Of a DNA stretch of 51,653 nucleotides, positions 19,882-29,100 are shown piece after piece. The stretch's first letter is position 1. The number at the start of each line of letters is the position of its first letter. Location of the stretch: contig JACRDO010000163.1 of assembly GCA_016212885.1 (NCBI GenBank), positions 1 to 51,653 on the forward strand, in the 5' to 3' direction. The position numbers and the translations under genes were made by a program. This DNA is from Elusimicrobiota bacterium. Lineage in GTDB: Bacteria > Elusimicrobiota > Elusimicrobia > UBA1565. Below the pieces are notes generated by a model. That model made no database searches. It was not told the origin of the DNA and saw nothing but the letters and a program-made list of their open reading frames with translations.

Positions 19882-21198
19882 TTATCCCGGCCGGCCGACC
19901 TGCCGGACCACGAAGCCGAGCTTCCGCAGGGCCGCGGCGTCGAGGCAGTTGCGGCCGTCCAATATGACCGGGGTCCGCATGAGCGAGTGGATGCGACTAA
20001 AATCCAGCTTCATGAACTGCGGCCATTCGGTCGCCACGACGAGGCAATCCGCGCCCTTCGCCGCCGCGTACGGGTCCCGGGCGAATTCGACGCCCTTGAG
20101 CAGCTTCTTCGCTTTGGGCGCGGCCACCGGATCAAAAGCCGCCACCTTCACTCTGCGTTCCTTGAGGCGCGCTATGATGTCCAGGCTCGGCGCAAATCGC
20201 AGGTCGTCGGTATTGGGTTTGAAGGCCAGGCCCAGGACCGCCACCCGCTTGCCCTCCAGATTCCAGAGCTCGCCCTCGACCTTGCGCAGCACCCAGTCCT
20301 TCTGGGTGTCGTTGATCTCCGAGACGGTTTCGAGCAGCTTGAAGTCGTAGCCCTTCTGCCTGGAGATCCAATGGAAGGCTTCGAGATCTTTCGGAAAACA
20401 AAACCCGCCGAATCCAAGCCCGGCGCGCAGGACGCGGGAGCCGATGCGCCGGTCGAGCCCCATGCCCTTGGCCACCAGCTCCACGTCCGCGCCGACCGCC
20501 TCGCAGAGGCGGCTGACGGCGTTGATGAAGGAGATCTTGGTGGCCAAGAACGAGTTCGAAGCGTGCTTGATGAGCTCGGCGCTCTTTAAGTCCGTCACGA
20601 GGACCGGGGCCCTGATCGGCGCGTAGACCTCCCGCAGGATCTGCTCGGCGCGGGGCGAAGAGACGCCGATGACGATCCGGTCGGGATGGAGCGTGTCCTC
20701 CACCGCGGAGCCCTCGGCTAAGAACTCCGGGTTGGAGACGACGTCATAGGGGACGCGCCCGCGGTTGACGCGGTCTATGGTCTTCCTGACCCATTCGCCC
20801 GTCTCGACGGGCACGGTGGACTTGTCGACGATGACCGTGTAGCCCTTCATCGCCTTGGCGATCTCGGCGGCGACCGCCTCCACGAAGAAGAGGTCGGCTG
20901 ACCCGTCGGGGCGTGGGGGCGTGCCGACCGCGATGAAGACGACGAGAGCCCGGCGGCCGCGGTAGTTGACGCCTTCGGCGATCGAGTGGGTGAAAACCAG
21001 ACGCCCCGCCTTGCGGTTGCGCCGGAGCATGGGCGCGAGGCCCGGCTCGTAGATGGGGCAGCGTCCGGCCCGGAGCGCGCGGATCTTCGCTTTGTCCGAG
21101 TCCACGCACACGATGCGATGGCCGAGCTCGGCCAAGGCGGCGCCCGTTACAAGGCCGACATAGCCGCAGCCGACGACGCAAAGGTCATAGCTTTTCAT
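19882..21198 (-). CDS. ugd: UDP-glucose 6-dehydrogenase
   Basis: A 438-residue member of the UDP-glucose/GDP-mannose dehydrogenase family, oxidising UDP-glucose to UDP-glucuronate with two NAD+. Visible: N-terminal Rossmann motif [37 protein letters not shown], the active-site Cys in [10 protein letters not shown], and [12 protein letters not shown] in the C-terminal domain. The start is set at ATG 21198 because homologous proteins begin just before the Rossmann strand; the longer frame adds 13 unlikely residues. First gene of the leftward operon; a divergent nucleotide-sugar dehydrogenase starts 81 nt away. Confidence 0.9.
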   Translation of the reverse strand: MKSYDLCVVGCGYVGLVTGAALAELGHRIVCVDSDKAKIRALRAGRCPIYEPGLAPMLRRNRKAGRLVFTHSIAEGVNYRGRRALVVFIAVGTPPRPDGSADLFFVEAVAAEIAKAMKGYTVIVDKSTVPVETGEWVRKTIDRVNRGRVPYDVVSNPEFLAEGSAVEDTLHPDRIVIGVSSPRAEQILREVYAPIRAPVLVTDLKSAELIKHASNSFLATKISFINAVSRLCEAVGADVELVAKGMGLDRRIGSRVLRAGLGFGGFCFPKDLEAFHWISRQKGYDFKLLETVSEINDTQKDWVLRKVEGELWNLEGKRVAVLGLAFKPNTDDLRFAPSLDIIARLKERRVKVAAFDPVAAPKAKKLLKGVEFARDPYAAAKGADCLVVATEWPQFMKLDFSRIHSLMRTPVILDGRNCLDAAALRKLGFVVRQVGRPG

Positions 21199-21279
21199 GG
21201 GCAGGACGATTGTACTGAGGTTGCGCGCAGGTTGCAAGCCGGGGGTCTAAAACATAGAATACCTTCGGCCTATAACGCC

Positions 21280-22575
21280 ATGAAATCACTGGAAAAGAAG
21301 ATTGGAAACGGCACGGCGCGCATCGGCGTGATCGGGCTCGGCTACGTCGGGCTTCCTCTCGCGATGGCCTTCGCCCGCAAGGGCCACCGCGTGGCCGGCT
21401 TCGATATCGACGGCCCGCGCGTCCGCCGGCTCCGCCGGGGAGAGTCCTACATCCTCGACGTCCCCTCCGCTGAGCTCAAAGAGGCGCTGCGCACGGGGCA
21501 TTTGCGCGCCTCGACCCGCTTCGAGGGCCTCTCGGGCTGCGATGCCGTCATCATCTGCGTCCCGACGCCGCTGCGCAAGACCAAGGAGCCGGACGTCAGC
21601 TTCATCCTCGAGTCGGCGAAGGCGGTCGCGCCGCGCCTCAAGCGCGGCATGCTCGTGGTCCTCGAGAGCACCTCCTATCCGGGCACGACCCGTGAGCTGG
21701 TCCTCCCGATCTTCGAGGCGCGCGGCCTCAAGGTCGGCAGGGACTTCCACCTCGCCTTCTCCCCGGAGCGCGTGGATCCCGCCAACCCGGAATACGGGGT
21801 CCAGAACACCCCCAAAGTGGTCGGCGGCATCACCCCGGCCTGCACGAAGGTTTCCGCCCTGCTCTATGGGCGCATCGCGCAGAAGGTGGTGCCGGTATCG
21901 AACGCCGAAGCGGCCGAGATGGCCAAGCTCCTCGAAAACACCTTCCGGGCCGTCAACATCGGCCTGGTCAACGAGATGGCCCTCATCTGCCACCGCCTGG
22001 GCCTGAACGTCTGGGAGATCATCGAGGCGGCCTCCACGAAGCCGTTCGGCTTCATGCCGTTCTACCCCGGCCCGGGCCTCGGCGGGCACTGCATCCCGGT
22101 GGACCCGCAGTATCTGGCTTGGAAGATGAAGGCGATGAACTTCGAGCCCCGCTTCATCGACCTGGCCGGGGTCGTAAACGCCTCGATGCCGGAGCACGCG
22201 GTCAGCCGCATGGCGGAGATGCTCAACGAGGGCCGCAAGGCGCTCAAGGGCAGCCGCATCCTCGCCCTGGGCATGGCCTACAAGCCGGAAGTCACCGACG
22301 TGCGCGAGTCTCCCTCCTTCGACGTCGTCAAGCTCCTTCTCGAGCGGGGAGCGAGGGTGGCGTACCACGACCCCTACGTGCCGGAAGCCGCCTTCGAGGG
22401 CCGCCGGCTGCGTTCGGCGCCGCTGACCCCGGCGGCGATCCGGGCAGCTGACCTCGTGGCGGTCCTGACCGCCCACCGGAAGGTCGATTACCCCCTGGTC
22501 GCCCGGCATGCCCGGCGGATCTTCGACGCGCGCAACGCGCTGAAGGGCTTGAAGGGGAATATCGTCAGGCTCTAG
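21280..22575 (+). CDS. UDP-N-acetyl-D-hexosamine 6-dehydrogenase (WbpA/WecC-like)
   Basis: A 431-residue nucleotide-sugar dehydrogenase of the branch that acts on UDP-GlcNAc or UDP-ManNAc: Rossmann motif GVIGLGYVGLPLAMAF, STSYPGTTRE, FSPERVDPAN and GPGLGGHCIPVDPQYL with the catalytic Cys, which differs from the [10 protein letters not shown] of the UDP-glucose enzyme next door. It would supply UDP-N-acetyl-hexosaminuronate for surface polysaccharide. ATG 21280 is chosen because the longer open frame lies antisense to the ugd start and lacks homology. TAGAAT (21255-21260) is a possible -10 box; TATAAC right before the ATG is another. Confidence 0.9.
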   Translation: MKSLEKKIGNGTARIGVIGLGYVGLPLAMAFARKGHRVAGFDIDGPRVRRLRRGESYILDVPSAELKEALRTGHLRASTRFEGLSGCDAVIICVPTPLRKTKEPDVSFILESAKAVAPRLKRGMLVVLESTSYPGTTRELVLPIFEARGLKVGRDFHLAFSPERVDPANPEYGVQNTPKVVGGITPACTKVSALLYGRIAQKVVPVSNAEAAEMAKLLENTFRAVNIGLVNEMALICHRLGLNVWEIIEAASTKPFGFMPFYPGPGLGGHCIPVDPQYLAWKMKAMNFEPRFIDLAGVVNASMPEHAVSRMAEMLNEGRKALKGSRILALGMAYKPEVTDVRESPSFDVVKLLLERGARVAYHDPYVPEAAFEGRRLRSAPLTPAAIRAADLVAVLTAHRKVDYPLVARHARRIFDARNALKGLKGNIVRL

Positions 22576-22580
22576 CATTA

Positions 22581-24437
22581 ATGGCCGAACCGATCAGCGA
22601 CAGGGACCGCCTTTGCCTCGAGGTCCTCAAGACCATCGGCAAGACGCTCAGCCAGATGAACCTCTACCACCCCTCCCATCCGGCCGTCAAGGCGATGCTG
22701 GAGGAGGGGGCCCGGGCTCTCTCGGCCCTGCTGGCCGAGATCCCGGAGGGGGAGTTGGCCTACACCCTCGACGCGGGGAAGGTCATCGCGAACGGGCGCA
22801 TCGTCGGCGCGGTCGCGGACTTGCCGAGCTCGATTGCGAACACCTTCTCGCGGTTCAAATTGAACAGCATCATCTTCCTGCGCGGCGTCAGCGCAGATGA
22901 GCTTTCCGCCTTCTGCCAGCTCGCGGCTCTGCGGCCCGACGCCGCGAAGGGCGTGGATCCGGCGGCGTACCTCTCCGAGCGGAGCGTGGCCGGCATCCGG
23001 CTCGCCGAAGCGCTCTACGCCAAGGTCGACCAGATGCCCGAGGAAGCGCCGGCCCAGGGGGGCGCAGGCGTTGAGGCCGCCCCCGCGGCCGAGCCGGCGC
23101 AGGAGGCTGAGCCGGTCGCCGAGGCGATCGAGAAGATGGCGGACGAGTCCCTCGAGAAGACGATCGAGCTCCTTGCCAAGCGCGCGGGCGCCGACTCCGG
23201 CCAATGCGCCCGCATCCGGGATTCCGTCATGCGGCGCGTGCGCGCCGAGCTCGAGGCTAGGGTCAGCGAGGCGACGCGCGAGCTCAAGAAGCAGACGACG
23301 GTCCTCGCCAACGAGCAGGCCCGCACGCAGGCCGTGCTCTCGAACATCGCGGAGGGCGTCGTGGTCGTCGACGACTCCGGGCGCGTGCTGATGATGAACT
23401 CCGCGGCCGAGGAGCTCTACGGCGCCAACTTGGCCGACCTCGCCGGCAAGCCCCTCTCCGAGCACGCCCGCGAGGAGCATCTGCTGGCGATGTCCAAGGA
23501 GACCTCGGTCCCGGAGGATAAGCCCGCCTCCGGAGAAGTCGCGATCGCAGCCAGGGAGGAGACGAAGCGCACCCTGCGCGCCTCGACCGCCATCGTCCAG
23601 ACCGAGTCCGGCAAGCCCGTGGGCATGGTCTCGGCCCTGAGCGATGCCGCCAAATTCCGCGAGCTTCAGAAGATGCAGCGGGAGTTCGTCGCGCACGTCA
23701 CGCACGAGCTCCGCTCTCCCCTGACCGCGATCCGCGCCGCGCTCGAGATACTCGAGGGGGAGCTGGCGGGCAAGCTCCCGCCCGAGGAATCGCGGATCAT
23801 GATGAACGCCCTCAAGAACACCGACCGCCTCGAGGACCTCGTCAACAGCATCCTGGACTTCTCGAAGATCGAATCCGGGCAGATGACGCTCTACCCGAAG
23901 CCCGGCCCTCCCGGCCAGCTCGCCCAGGAGGCCCTCGACAGCATGAGGCCTTGGGCGATGAAGAAGGGCGTCCAGCTCGAGCTCGCGGCCGAGGCGGTCC
24001 TGCCTACGATCTCCGCCGATCCCAAGCGCACGGTACAGGTCCTCATCAACCTGCTCTCCAACGCCATCAAGTTCACCCCCTCGGGCGGGCGCATCCGATT
24101 GAGCGTGGTCCCGGCCGCGGATCCGGCGAAGTTCGTCCAGTTCAGCGTCTGCGACACCGGCCCCGGGATCGCCAAGGCGGATCAGCAGAAGATCTTCCAG
24201 AAGTTCGTTCAGATCGCCGCGGGCGAGAAGCACGTGGGCGGCACCGGCCTGGGGCTCGCGATCGCCAAGGCCTTCGTCCATCTCCAGCAGGGCCAGATGT
24301 GGGTTGAAAGCGACGTCGGCAAGGGATCGACGTTCTTGTTCACTGTCCCGGTCTACGTTCCGCCGCCCGAAGACGCGGCGGCGAAGCCCAAGCCCAAGCC
24401 TAGGCCCTGGTGGAAGCGCCTGCTGGGCTACAAGTAG
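22581..24437 (+). CDS. Soluble PAS-domain sensor histidine kinase
   Basis: A 618-residue protein without signal peptide or membrane helix, so probably cytoplasmic. The N-terminal about 160 residues (LKTIGKTLSQMNLYHPSHPAV..., LDAGKVIANGRIVG) form a helical domain seen in front of various bacterial signalling modules; then an Ala/Glu-rich linker, a PAS domain (about 255-350), HisKA with the phospho-acceptor His375 (HVTHELRSPLTAIRAA), and an HATPase domain with N box (NLLSNAIKF, about 490), G1 (DTGPGIAKA) and G2 (GTGLGLAIAKAF). The C terminus is basic and Pro-rich. It starts 5 nt after the dehydrogenase gene and may be cotranscribed. No response regulator is adjacent; one is encoded at 50456. 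Confidence 0.88.
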   Translation: MAEPISDRDRLCLEVLKTIGKTLSQMNLYHPSHPAVKAMLEEGARALSALLAEIPEGELAYTLDAGKVIANGRIVGAVADLPSSIANTFSRFKLNSIIFLRGVSADELSAFCQLAALRPDAAKGVDPAAYLSERSVAGIRLAEALYAKVDQMPEEAPAQGGAGVEAAPAAEPAQEAEPVAEAIEKMADESLEKTIELLAKRAGADSGQCARIRDSVMRRVRAELEARVSEATRELKKQTTVLANEQARTQAVLSNIAEGVVVVDDSGRVLMMNSAAEELYGANLADLAGKPLSEHAREEHLLAMSKETSVPEDKPASGEVAIAAREETKRTLRASTAIVQTESGKPVGMVSALSDAAKFRELQKMQREFVAHVTHELRSPLTAIRAALEILEGELAGKLPPEESRIMMNALKNTDRLEDLVNSILDFSKIESGQMTLYPKPGPPGQLAQEALDSMRPWAMKKGVQLELAAEAVLPTISADPKRTVQVLINLLSNAIKFTPSGGRIRLSVVPAADPAKFVQFSVCDTGPGIAKADQQKIFQKFVQIAAGEKHVGGTGLGLAIAKAFVHLQQGQMWVESDVGKGSTFLFTVPVYVPPPEDAAAKPKPKPRPWWKRLLGYK

Positions 24438-24479
24438 CCCCGGGTGCGGGGAAGATTCGTCGGTAGATTTCAGGCATTG

Positions 24480-25078
24480 ACGCCCGCTCCCGGTTTCCAG
24501 AGGTAATCCCAGCGCTCGTTGAGTACCGCCAGGCGTACTGGAGTATCGCCTGCGCTCCCTCCGGCGTCTACCGCATCCCAGCCTGCTTGAGTCTCGAAGC
24601 GACGAGGTGTTTGCAGGCGCTTTCGACCACGCCCGAACCGATGAAGTATCCCGCCTTGCGGAAGTCCTTGTAGCGCATCCGGCGCAGGTTCGCTTGGAAA
24701 TAGTGGATGGCCCTACGCACGCATTCTCGCGCAGCTTCAGATTTCGGTTTCAGTCGCCGTAGGGCGCCCAGCGCCCTCCTACCACGTGTGTTGTAGAGCT
24801 TCCTGCTCCAACGCTCGGCCCATGCCTTCCCCTCAGGGGTTCTCCTCACCAAACACTGCACGGCTTGCCTCCCAGAGCTTCTCTGATGCGTGGTAGAAGT
24901 CGATAATCTCCACCCGGCCCTTCGGGAGCATCGCGTCCATCTCGTTCCATATCCAGTGCGCCCCGTCACCGATTGCTACGACTTCAGTCTCTTCGCTTGG
25001 CCCCATCTTCAACGCCTCGACATAAAGCCTACGGCTCAAGTCCTGCGCGTTTCCAGTCGTGCCCGCATACCGCGTCAT
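24480..25078 (-). pseudogene. Decayed ISKra4-like transposase
   Basis: The minus strand keeps recognisable blocks of an ISKra4-type DDE transposase: VVAIGDGAHWIWNEMDAMLP and EIIDFYHASEKLWEA, then, after a one-base frameshift near 24835-24845, TPEGKAWAERW, YFQANLRRMRYKDFRKAGYFIGSGVVESACKHLVASRLKQAGMR. There TGG has become TAG (24568-24570); downstream TPEGAQAIL continues and a further shift leads to LNERWDYLW. The N-terminal third is not recognisable. Several inactivating lesions mean it is an old insertion remnant. I found no clear terminal inverted repeats. Confidence 0.75.
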
Positions 25079-25176
25079 CTCACGTTCGGGGCCTTGGCCA
25101 CGTTGAGCGTCGTTGTCTCAATGACCTCTCTCGCCTAAGTTGCGCTAAGCCCTCCCATAAAAGTCGCAGTTTCTAA

Positions 25177-25224
25177 GCTCCTCGCGCTTGCGCGAGGAGC
25201 CCGAGCGGCCCCGCGGGCCGCTCG
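25177..25224. repeat. Two adjacent perfect hairpins
   Basis: GCTCCTCGCGC-TT-GCGCGAGGAGC (25177-25200) is an 11-bp perfect palindrome, followed after one base by CGAGCGGCCC-CGC-GGGCCGCTCG (25202-25224), a 10-bp perfect palindrome. They lie in a 300-bp gene-free region between the transposase remnant and comF. Neither is followed by a clear U-tract on either strand; they could be a bidirectional transcription stop or REP-like repeats. Confidence 0.6.
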
Positions 25225-25284
25225 TTCCGTTGGGGAATATCCACTTGTCTTCCATGCGCGTTCAATCAAGACGCCAAAAGTTTT

Positions 25285-25316
25285 CCACAGAACATCTCCC
25301 AGGAGATGTTCTGTGG
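25285..25316. repeat. 15-bp perfect palindrome
   Basis: CCACAGAACATCTCC and GGAGATGTTCTGTGG form a 15-bp perfect stem with a 2-nt loop, preceded by TTTT on the plus strand. In the comF (minus) direction the stem is followed by AAAACTTTTGGCG on DNA sense, i.e. read as a stem then ...AAAAC; a mid-strength terminator for comF is possible in the other orientation only weakly. Too GC-poor compared with the neighbours to be ordinary local sequence. Confidence 0.55.
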
Positions 25317-25376
25317 ATAAGTATGGGCGGGTTTCCCGGACACCTACAAATTTTCCTCACACCCGTAGCTCCTTCT

Positions 25377-26060
25377 TCATCCCCGCGCGAGCGCAAAGCC
25401 CCTGATTGACGACGCCCCGCCCGACCTGAGGGCCGTCGCGCAGGCTGAGAGCGTGGCCCCGCTCGTGCAGACGTCGTCGATGAGGACCAAGTCCAATCCG
25501 CGGACGTCGGCCTTCGACGCCGGCGCGAAAACCCCCTTCAGCCGCCCCGCGCGCTCGCGCCGGGAGAGCCGGGATTGAGCCCGCGTGTTCCGCAGCCGGC
25601 TGAGCGCGTCCAGCACCGGGAGCCCGCTCGCGCGGGAAACGGCCTCGGCGAGGAAGCGCGCCTGGTTGAACCCGCGCTGCCTCTGGCGCGCGGGATGCAG
25701 GGGGACCGGCACGAGGGCGTCGGCGCCTCCCAGTTCGTCGAAGAGGCGGAAGGCTCCGGCCATCCAGTCGGCCAGCGCTTTCCCGACCCAGAGGCGGCCC
25801 CCGTATTTGAAGGCATAGAGCAGCGGCGGCAGCGGCGTCCGGTAGGGAAAGACCGCGCGGACCAAGTCCACGGGCGAGAGGCCGCTGCGGCATCTTGGGC
25901 AGCAGGCTTCGGGCCCCTCCCAAGAGCGCCCGCAGCGCCTGCAGAGGGGGCCGTCCAGGCGCCGAAGGCGTCCCATGCAGGCTCCGCACAGCGGCCCTTC
26001 CAGAGGAAACGGCAGGCCCTCCCGGCAGGCCAAGCAGATGCGCGGCCAGAGCCAATGCAA
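25377..26060 (-). CDS. comF: ComF family phosphoribosyltransferase-like protein
   Basis: A 227-residue ComF protein: N-terminal zinc-ribbon-like Cys clusters (CLAC...CGAC and CRRCGRSW...CCPRC), the middle FPYRTPLPPLLYAFKYGGR, LVPVPLHPARQRQRGFNQA, and the C-terminal PRPP-binding motif LVLIDDVCTSGATL. ComF proteins take part in natural DNA uptake and single-strand DNA handling in competent bacteria; related GntX proteins are needed for DNA utilisation. There is no ATG in frame near the family start; TTG 26060 is the best start. TATTAT at about 26095 on the minus strand is a candidate -10. The type IV pilin-like genes at 34773-36321 could belong to the same uptake machinery, but this is only suggestive. 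Confidence 0.85.
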   Translation of the reverse strand: MHWLWPRICLACREGLPFPLEGPLCGACMGRLRRLDGPLCRRCGRSWEGPEACCPRCRSGLSPVDLVRAVFPYRTPLPPLLYAFKYGGRLWVGKALADWMAGAFRLFDELGGADALVPVPLHPARQRQRGFNQARFLAEAVSRASGLPVLDALSRLRNTRAQSRLSRRERAGRLKGVFAPASKADVRGLDLVLIDDVCTSGATLSACATALRSGGASSIRGFALARG

Positions 26061-26122
26061 GGCGACGTCTTTGATCCCAAGACCCCACAGAGGATAATAC
26101 GAGCGAGGAGCGATTTAGTTCC

Positions 26123-29100
26123 CTAAAATTGGAACGTCAGCATGGTGCCGAACAGGTAGGAGATGTATTCCTCTTCCTTGAGGTACTTGTGCCAGAAGCG
26201 GCTGACGGCTCCGTTGAGCGTCATGCGGAGATTCTTGGCGATCTCGTAGTCCGCGCTGGTGTTCAGGTTGAAGAGCTTCGAGTTGTCGGTGAGGGTCACC
26301 GGGGATTGGCGCATCGCGAGCGAAAGGGTCGTGGTCCAAATGACGCGGTTGGTGAAGGCCAGGGTCTTCTCCGAGAAGGGGATCCGCAGGCCCTTGGGCA
26401 GGGCGATGTCGGTGCGGACCAGCAGGCTCGGGGTGAGGACGGTCGTGTTCTGAGTCTGGACCCCTGTGCCGAGGGCCGTGATGTCCTGCTGGTAGTCCAG
26501 CTTGGGAGTGAATCGAAAGGTCCTCAAGTCGAAGGTCGACTGGATCGTCGCGTCCTTGTGGTCCGTGGTCTGGACGATCTGGTCGATACGGAGGTCCCTC
26601 TTGGCGCTGGTCCTGTGGTTGAAGCTCACCGCGGCGTCGTAGCGCTCCCTGATCAGCGCGCGGAGGTCCGTGCCGACCGCGCCGTCCGTGTCGAGGCTCT
26701 GGCCGACGTTCTCCGTCCTGTGCGCGGAATACTTCAGGTTGATCTGGCCGTTGCGCATCCAGCGGTCCGCGTAGAGGAGCCGCTCGATCTGGGACAGCGA
26801 GGCGATGAGGTCGGGCAGGGTGGTCGAGACCGTCTTGGATAGGGTCCCGGTGACCTCGGAGCGCTGGATGCTCTGGGTGTAGTTGTTCGTCACGGCGAAC
26901 GTCTTGAAAGCGGCTTTCCGGCCCGTGATGTCGTAGGCCTCCAGCGGGGACCAGCGCTGGCTGGAATTGAACGTGTCGCGCAGGGTCAGGTTCGCGCGCT
27001 GGGCCGCCGGGCTCCGCGCGCGCAAAGGGGTGCGGATCCAGAAGGCCCCGCGCGTGTTGAGCCCGCCTTCGACGTTGTTGTAGACGTCGCCGTCCTGGAG
27101 CTGGTAGCTGTTTGACAGCGAGGCGGAGCGCAGGAGCTTCGATTTCGGGATGATCTCGGAGGCCGCCAGGGTCAGGTTGATGCCGCCGCTCGCCTGCCGA
27201 TTGACGGTCTTGAAGGCTCCGATGCCGAAGGTGTCCGTCGAGCCCGTGAGGGTGTAGGTGGTGTAGCTGATGACGGCCAGCGTGTTGTTGACGATGCGGG
27301 TCGGCTGGAGGATGTAGTTCTCGGTGGTGGTCAGCGAGTAGTTGACGCTGGGGTTGAACCATCTGAGAAGCGGGAAGTTCGCGGTGAGGCCCGCGGTCTG
27401 GTTCATCGACTTCATGTAGCTGTCGCGGATCTCCGGGCCGCTCGAGAAGTCCCGGCGGTCCTCCTTGACCGTCGATATGGCGTAGTTTGGGTTGAAGGAG
27501 CTGCCGGCCCAGGGGGTGAAATTGAGCCTCGCCCCGTAGGCGTTGGTGAACTCGTCGGTGTCGTAGTTGCCGGGGAAGGAGCGGGCGAACTGGGACTCGA
27601 AGGAGACGGAGTTCTTCGCGCGGGAGGCGGTCAAGCCGATGCTCTGGGGCAGCCAGCGCTTCGCCGGCGGGGTGTAGTCCAGGCTGCCGGCGTAGGTCTT
27701 CCGGTCGTCGAGGCGGGTGAGCTCCTGGTAATCCTTGCGGTCCCGGGTGTGGGAGAGGCTCAGGCGCGGCCAGGCGCCGTAGGAGAAGGCGCCGTTCGCC
27801 GTGCCGTTGTAGGTGGTCACCTTGCCCTGCTGCATGAGGCTCACCAGGTTCGAGCGGTCCCCGACGGCGTTGGTGTTCGGCGTGACGGTGATCGTGCGCG
27901 CGAGCGTGAAATGCATCGGCAAGAAGGAGAGGCGGTCGAGGTTCAGGTAGGCGTTCTCCTGGCGGTTGTCCTGGTTCGAGACCACCGTGGTCGGGGTCTG
28001 GTAGCGGCGGTCCACGAAGCGGTGCTTCGCGCCGAGGGTCCCCCAGCCGGGGATGGTGAAGTCCGCCTGCAGCTTCTGGGCCTGGCCGGTCTGCTTGATC
28101 GGGTCCGCGAGGTGGATCTCGTCGAGCCAGAGGGCGCCGGCGGTCGTCGTGGCGCCGGAAGAGTAGACGCCCGCCGTGAGCACGGCGATCTGCTGGAGGT
28201 TGGGGCGGCCGGTCGAAACGACCACGGTCGCTCCCGGGCCCTGCCCCACCCGCCAGATGTCCGGGATCTGGTCGTTGTTGATATCGGCCTGTTCCGCCAC
28301 GATCTTCTGCCAGCCGGTGAAGGCGAGGGGCACCTGGATCTCGAAGTAATCCTTGTCCGAGCCCGCGCGCAGGAAGAAGGTCTTGTCCACATTGGTCGGG
28401 GTGGGGGAGATGTCCGTCCCCTGGGCGTTGCCGTAAAGCAGGAAGGTGAAGCTCCTGTGCTGGCTGATGTCCAGCGCGCGGGAGAAGGTGCGCTTGGTGT
28501 AGACCGTGGCCCCGGCCGGGAGGTTCGAGAAGCGCAGCTCGAGGGCCCCCTCCGCGATGTTGCTCGAGTTCGACTGCCGCTTGATCTCGTCCGCGCTGCC
28601 GTAGAGGTCGTAGAAGATCGCCTCCGCGTCGCCCCCGGCCCGGTAGATCGGCAGGTAGCCGGGGTCGTCGGCGTTGTTGACGGACTTGACTGTGACGGTC
28701 CCGCCGCCGACCGCTCCGGTGGCGGGGTCCCCGGCTTGGCCGCGCTGCCAGGTATTCCCGATCGCGGCGATGCGGGCGAACTGGAGGAACCCGGAGGAAG
28801 CGCCCCCGGCGCCCTGATGCACCGTGATGCGCAGCTGCTTGATCGCATTCCACTTGACGTCCGCTCGAGCGATGCTGATGGGAATCTGGAAGGTGTGCCA
28901 GCCGGCGAAATCGAGAGCGGTGCGCGTCGAGCCGGAGGTGACGTCGTAGAGCTTCTTTCCGTCGCCTAGGGCCGCGTAGCCGAAGTCTCCGCCTGAGAGG
29001 TCGGCCGGATCGAGGCGTCCGTTGCGGTTTAAGTCCTCGGAGTCGATGCGGCCGTTGCCGGCCCCGTACGTCGCGTCGGTCTTCCCAGCGGGGGCGTAGG

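Noticed and set aside
24833..24969. Programmed frameshift in the transposase
   Set aside because: No slippery heptamer is evident and further nonsense and frameshift lesions follow, so simple decay is more likely.
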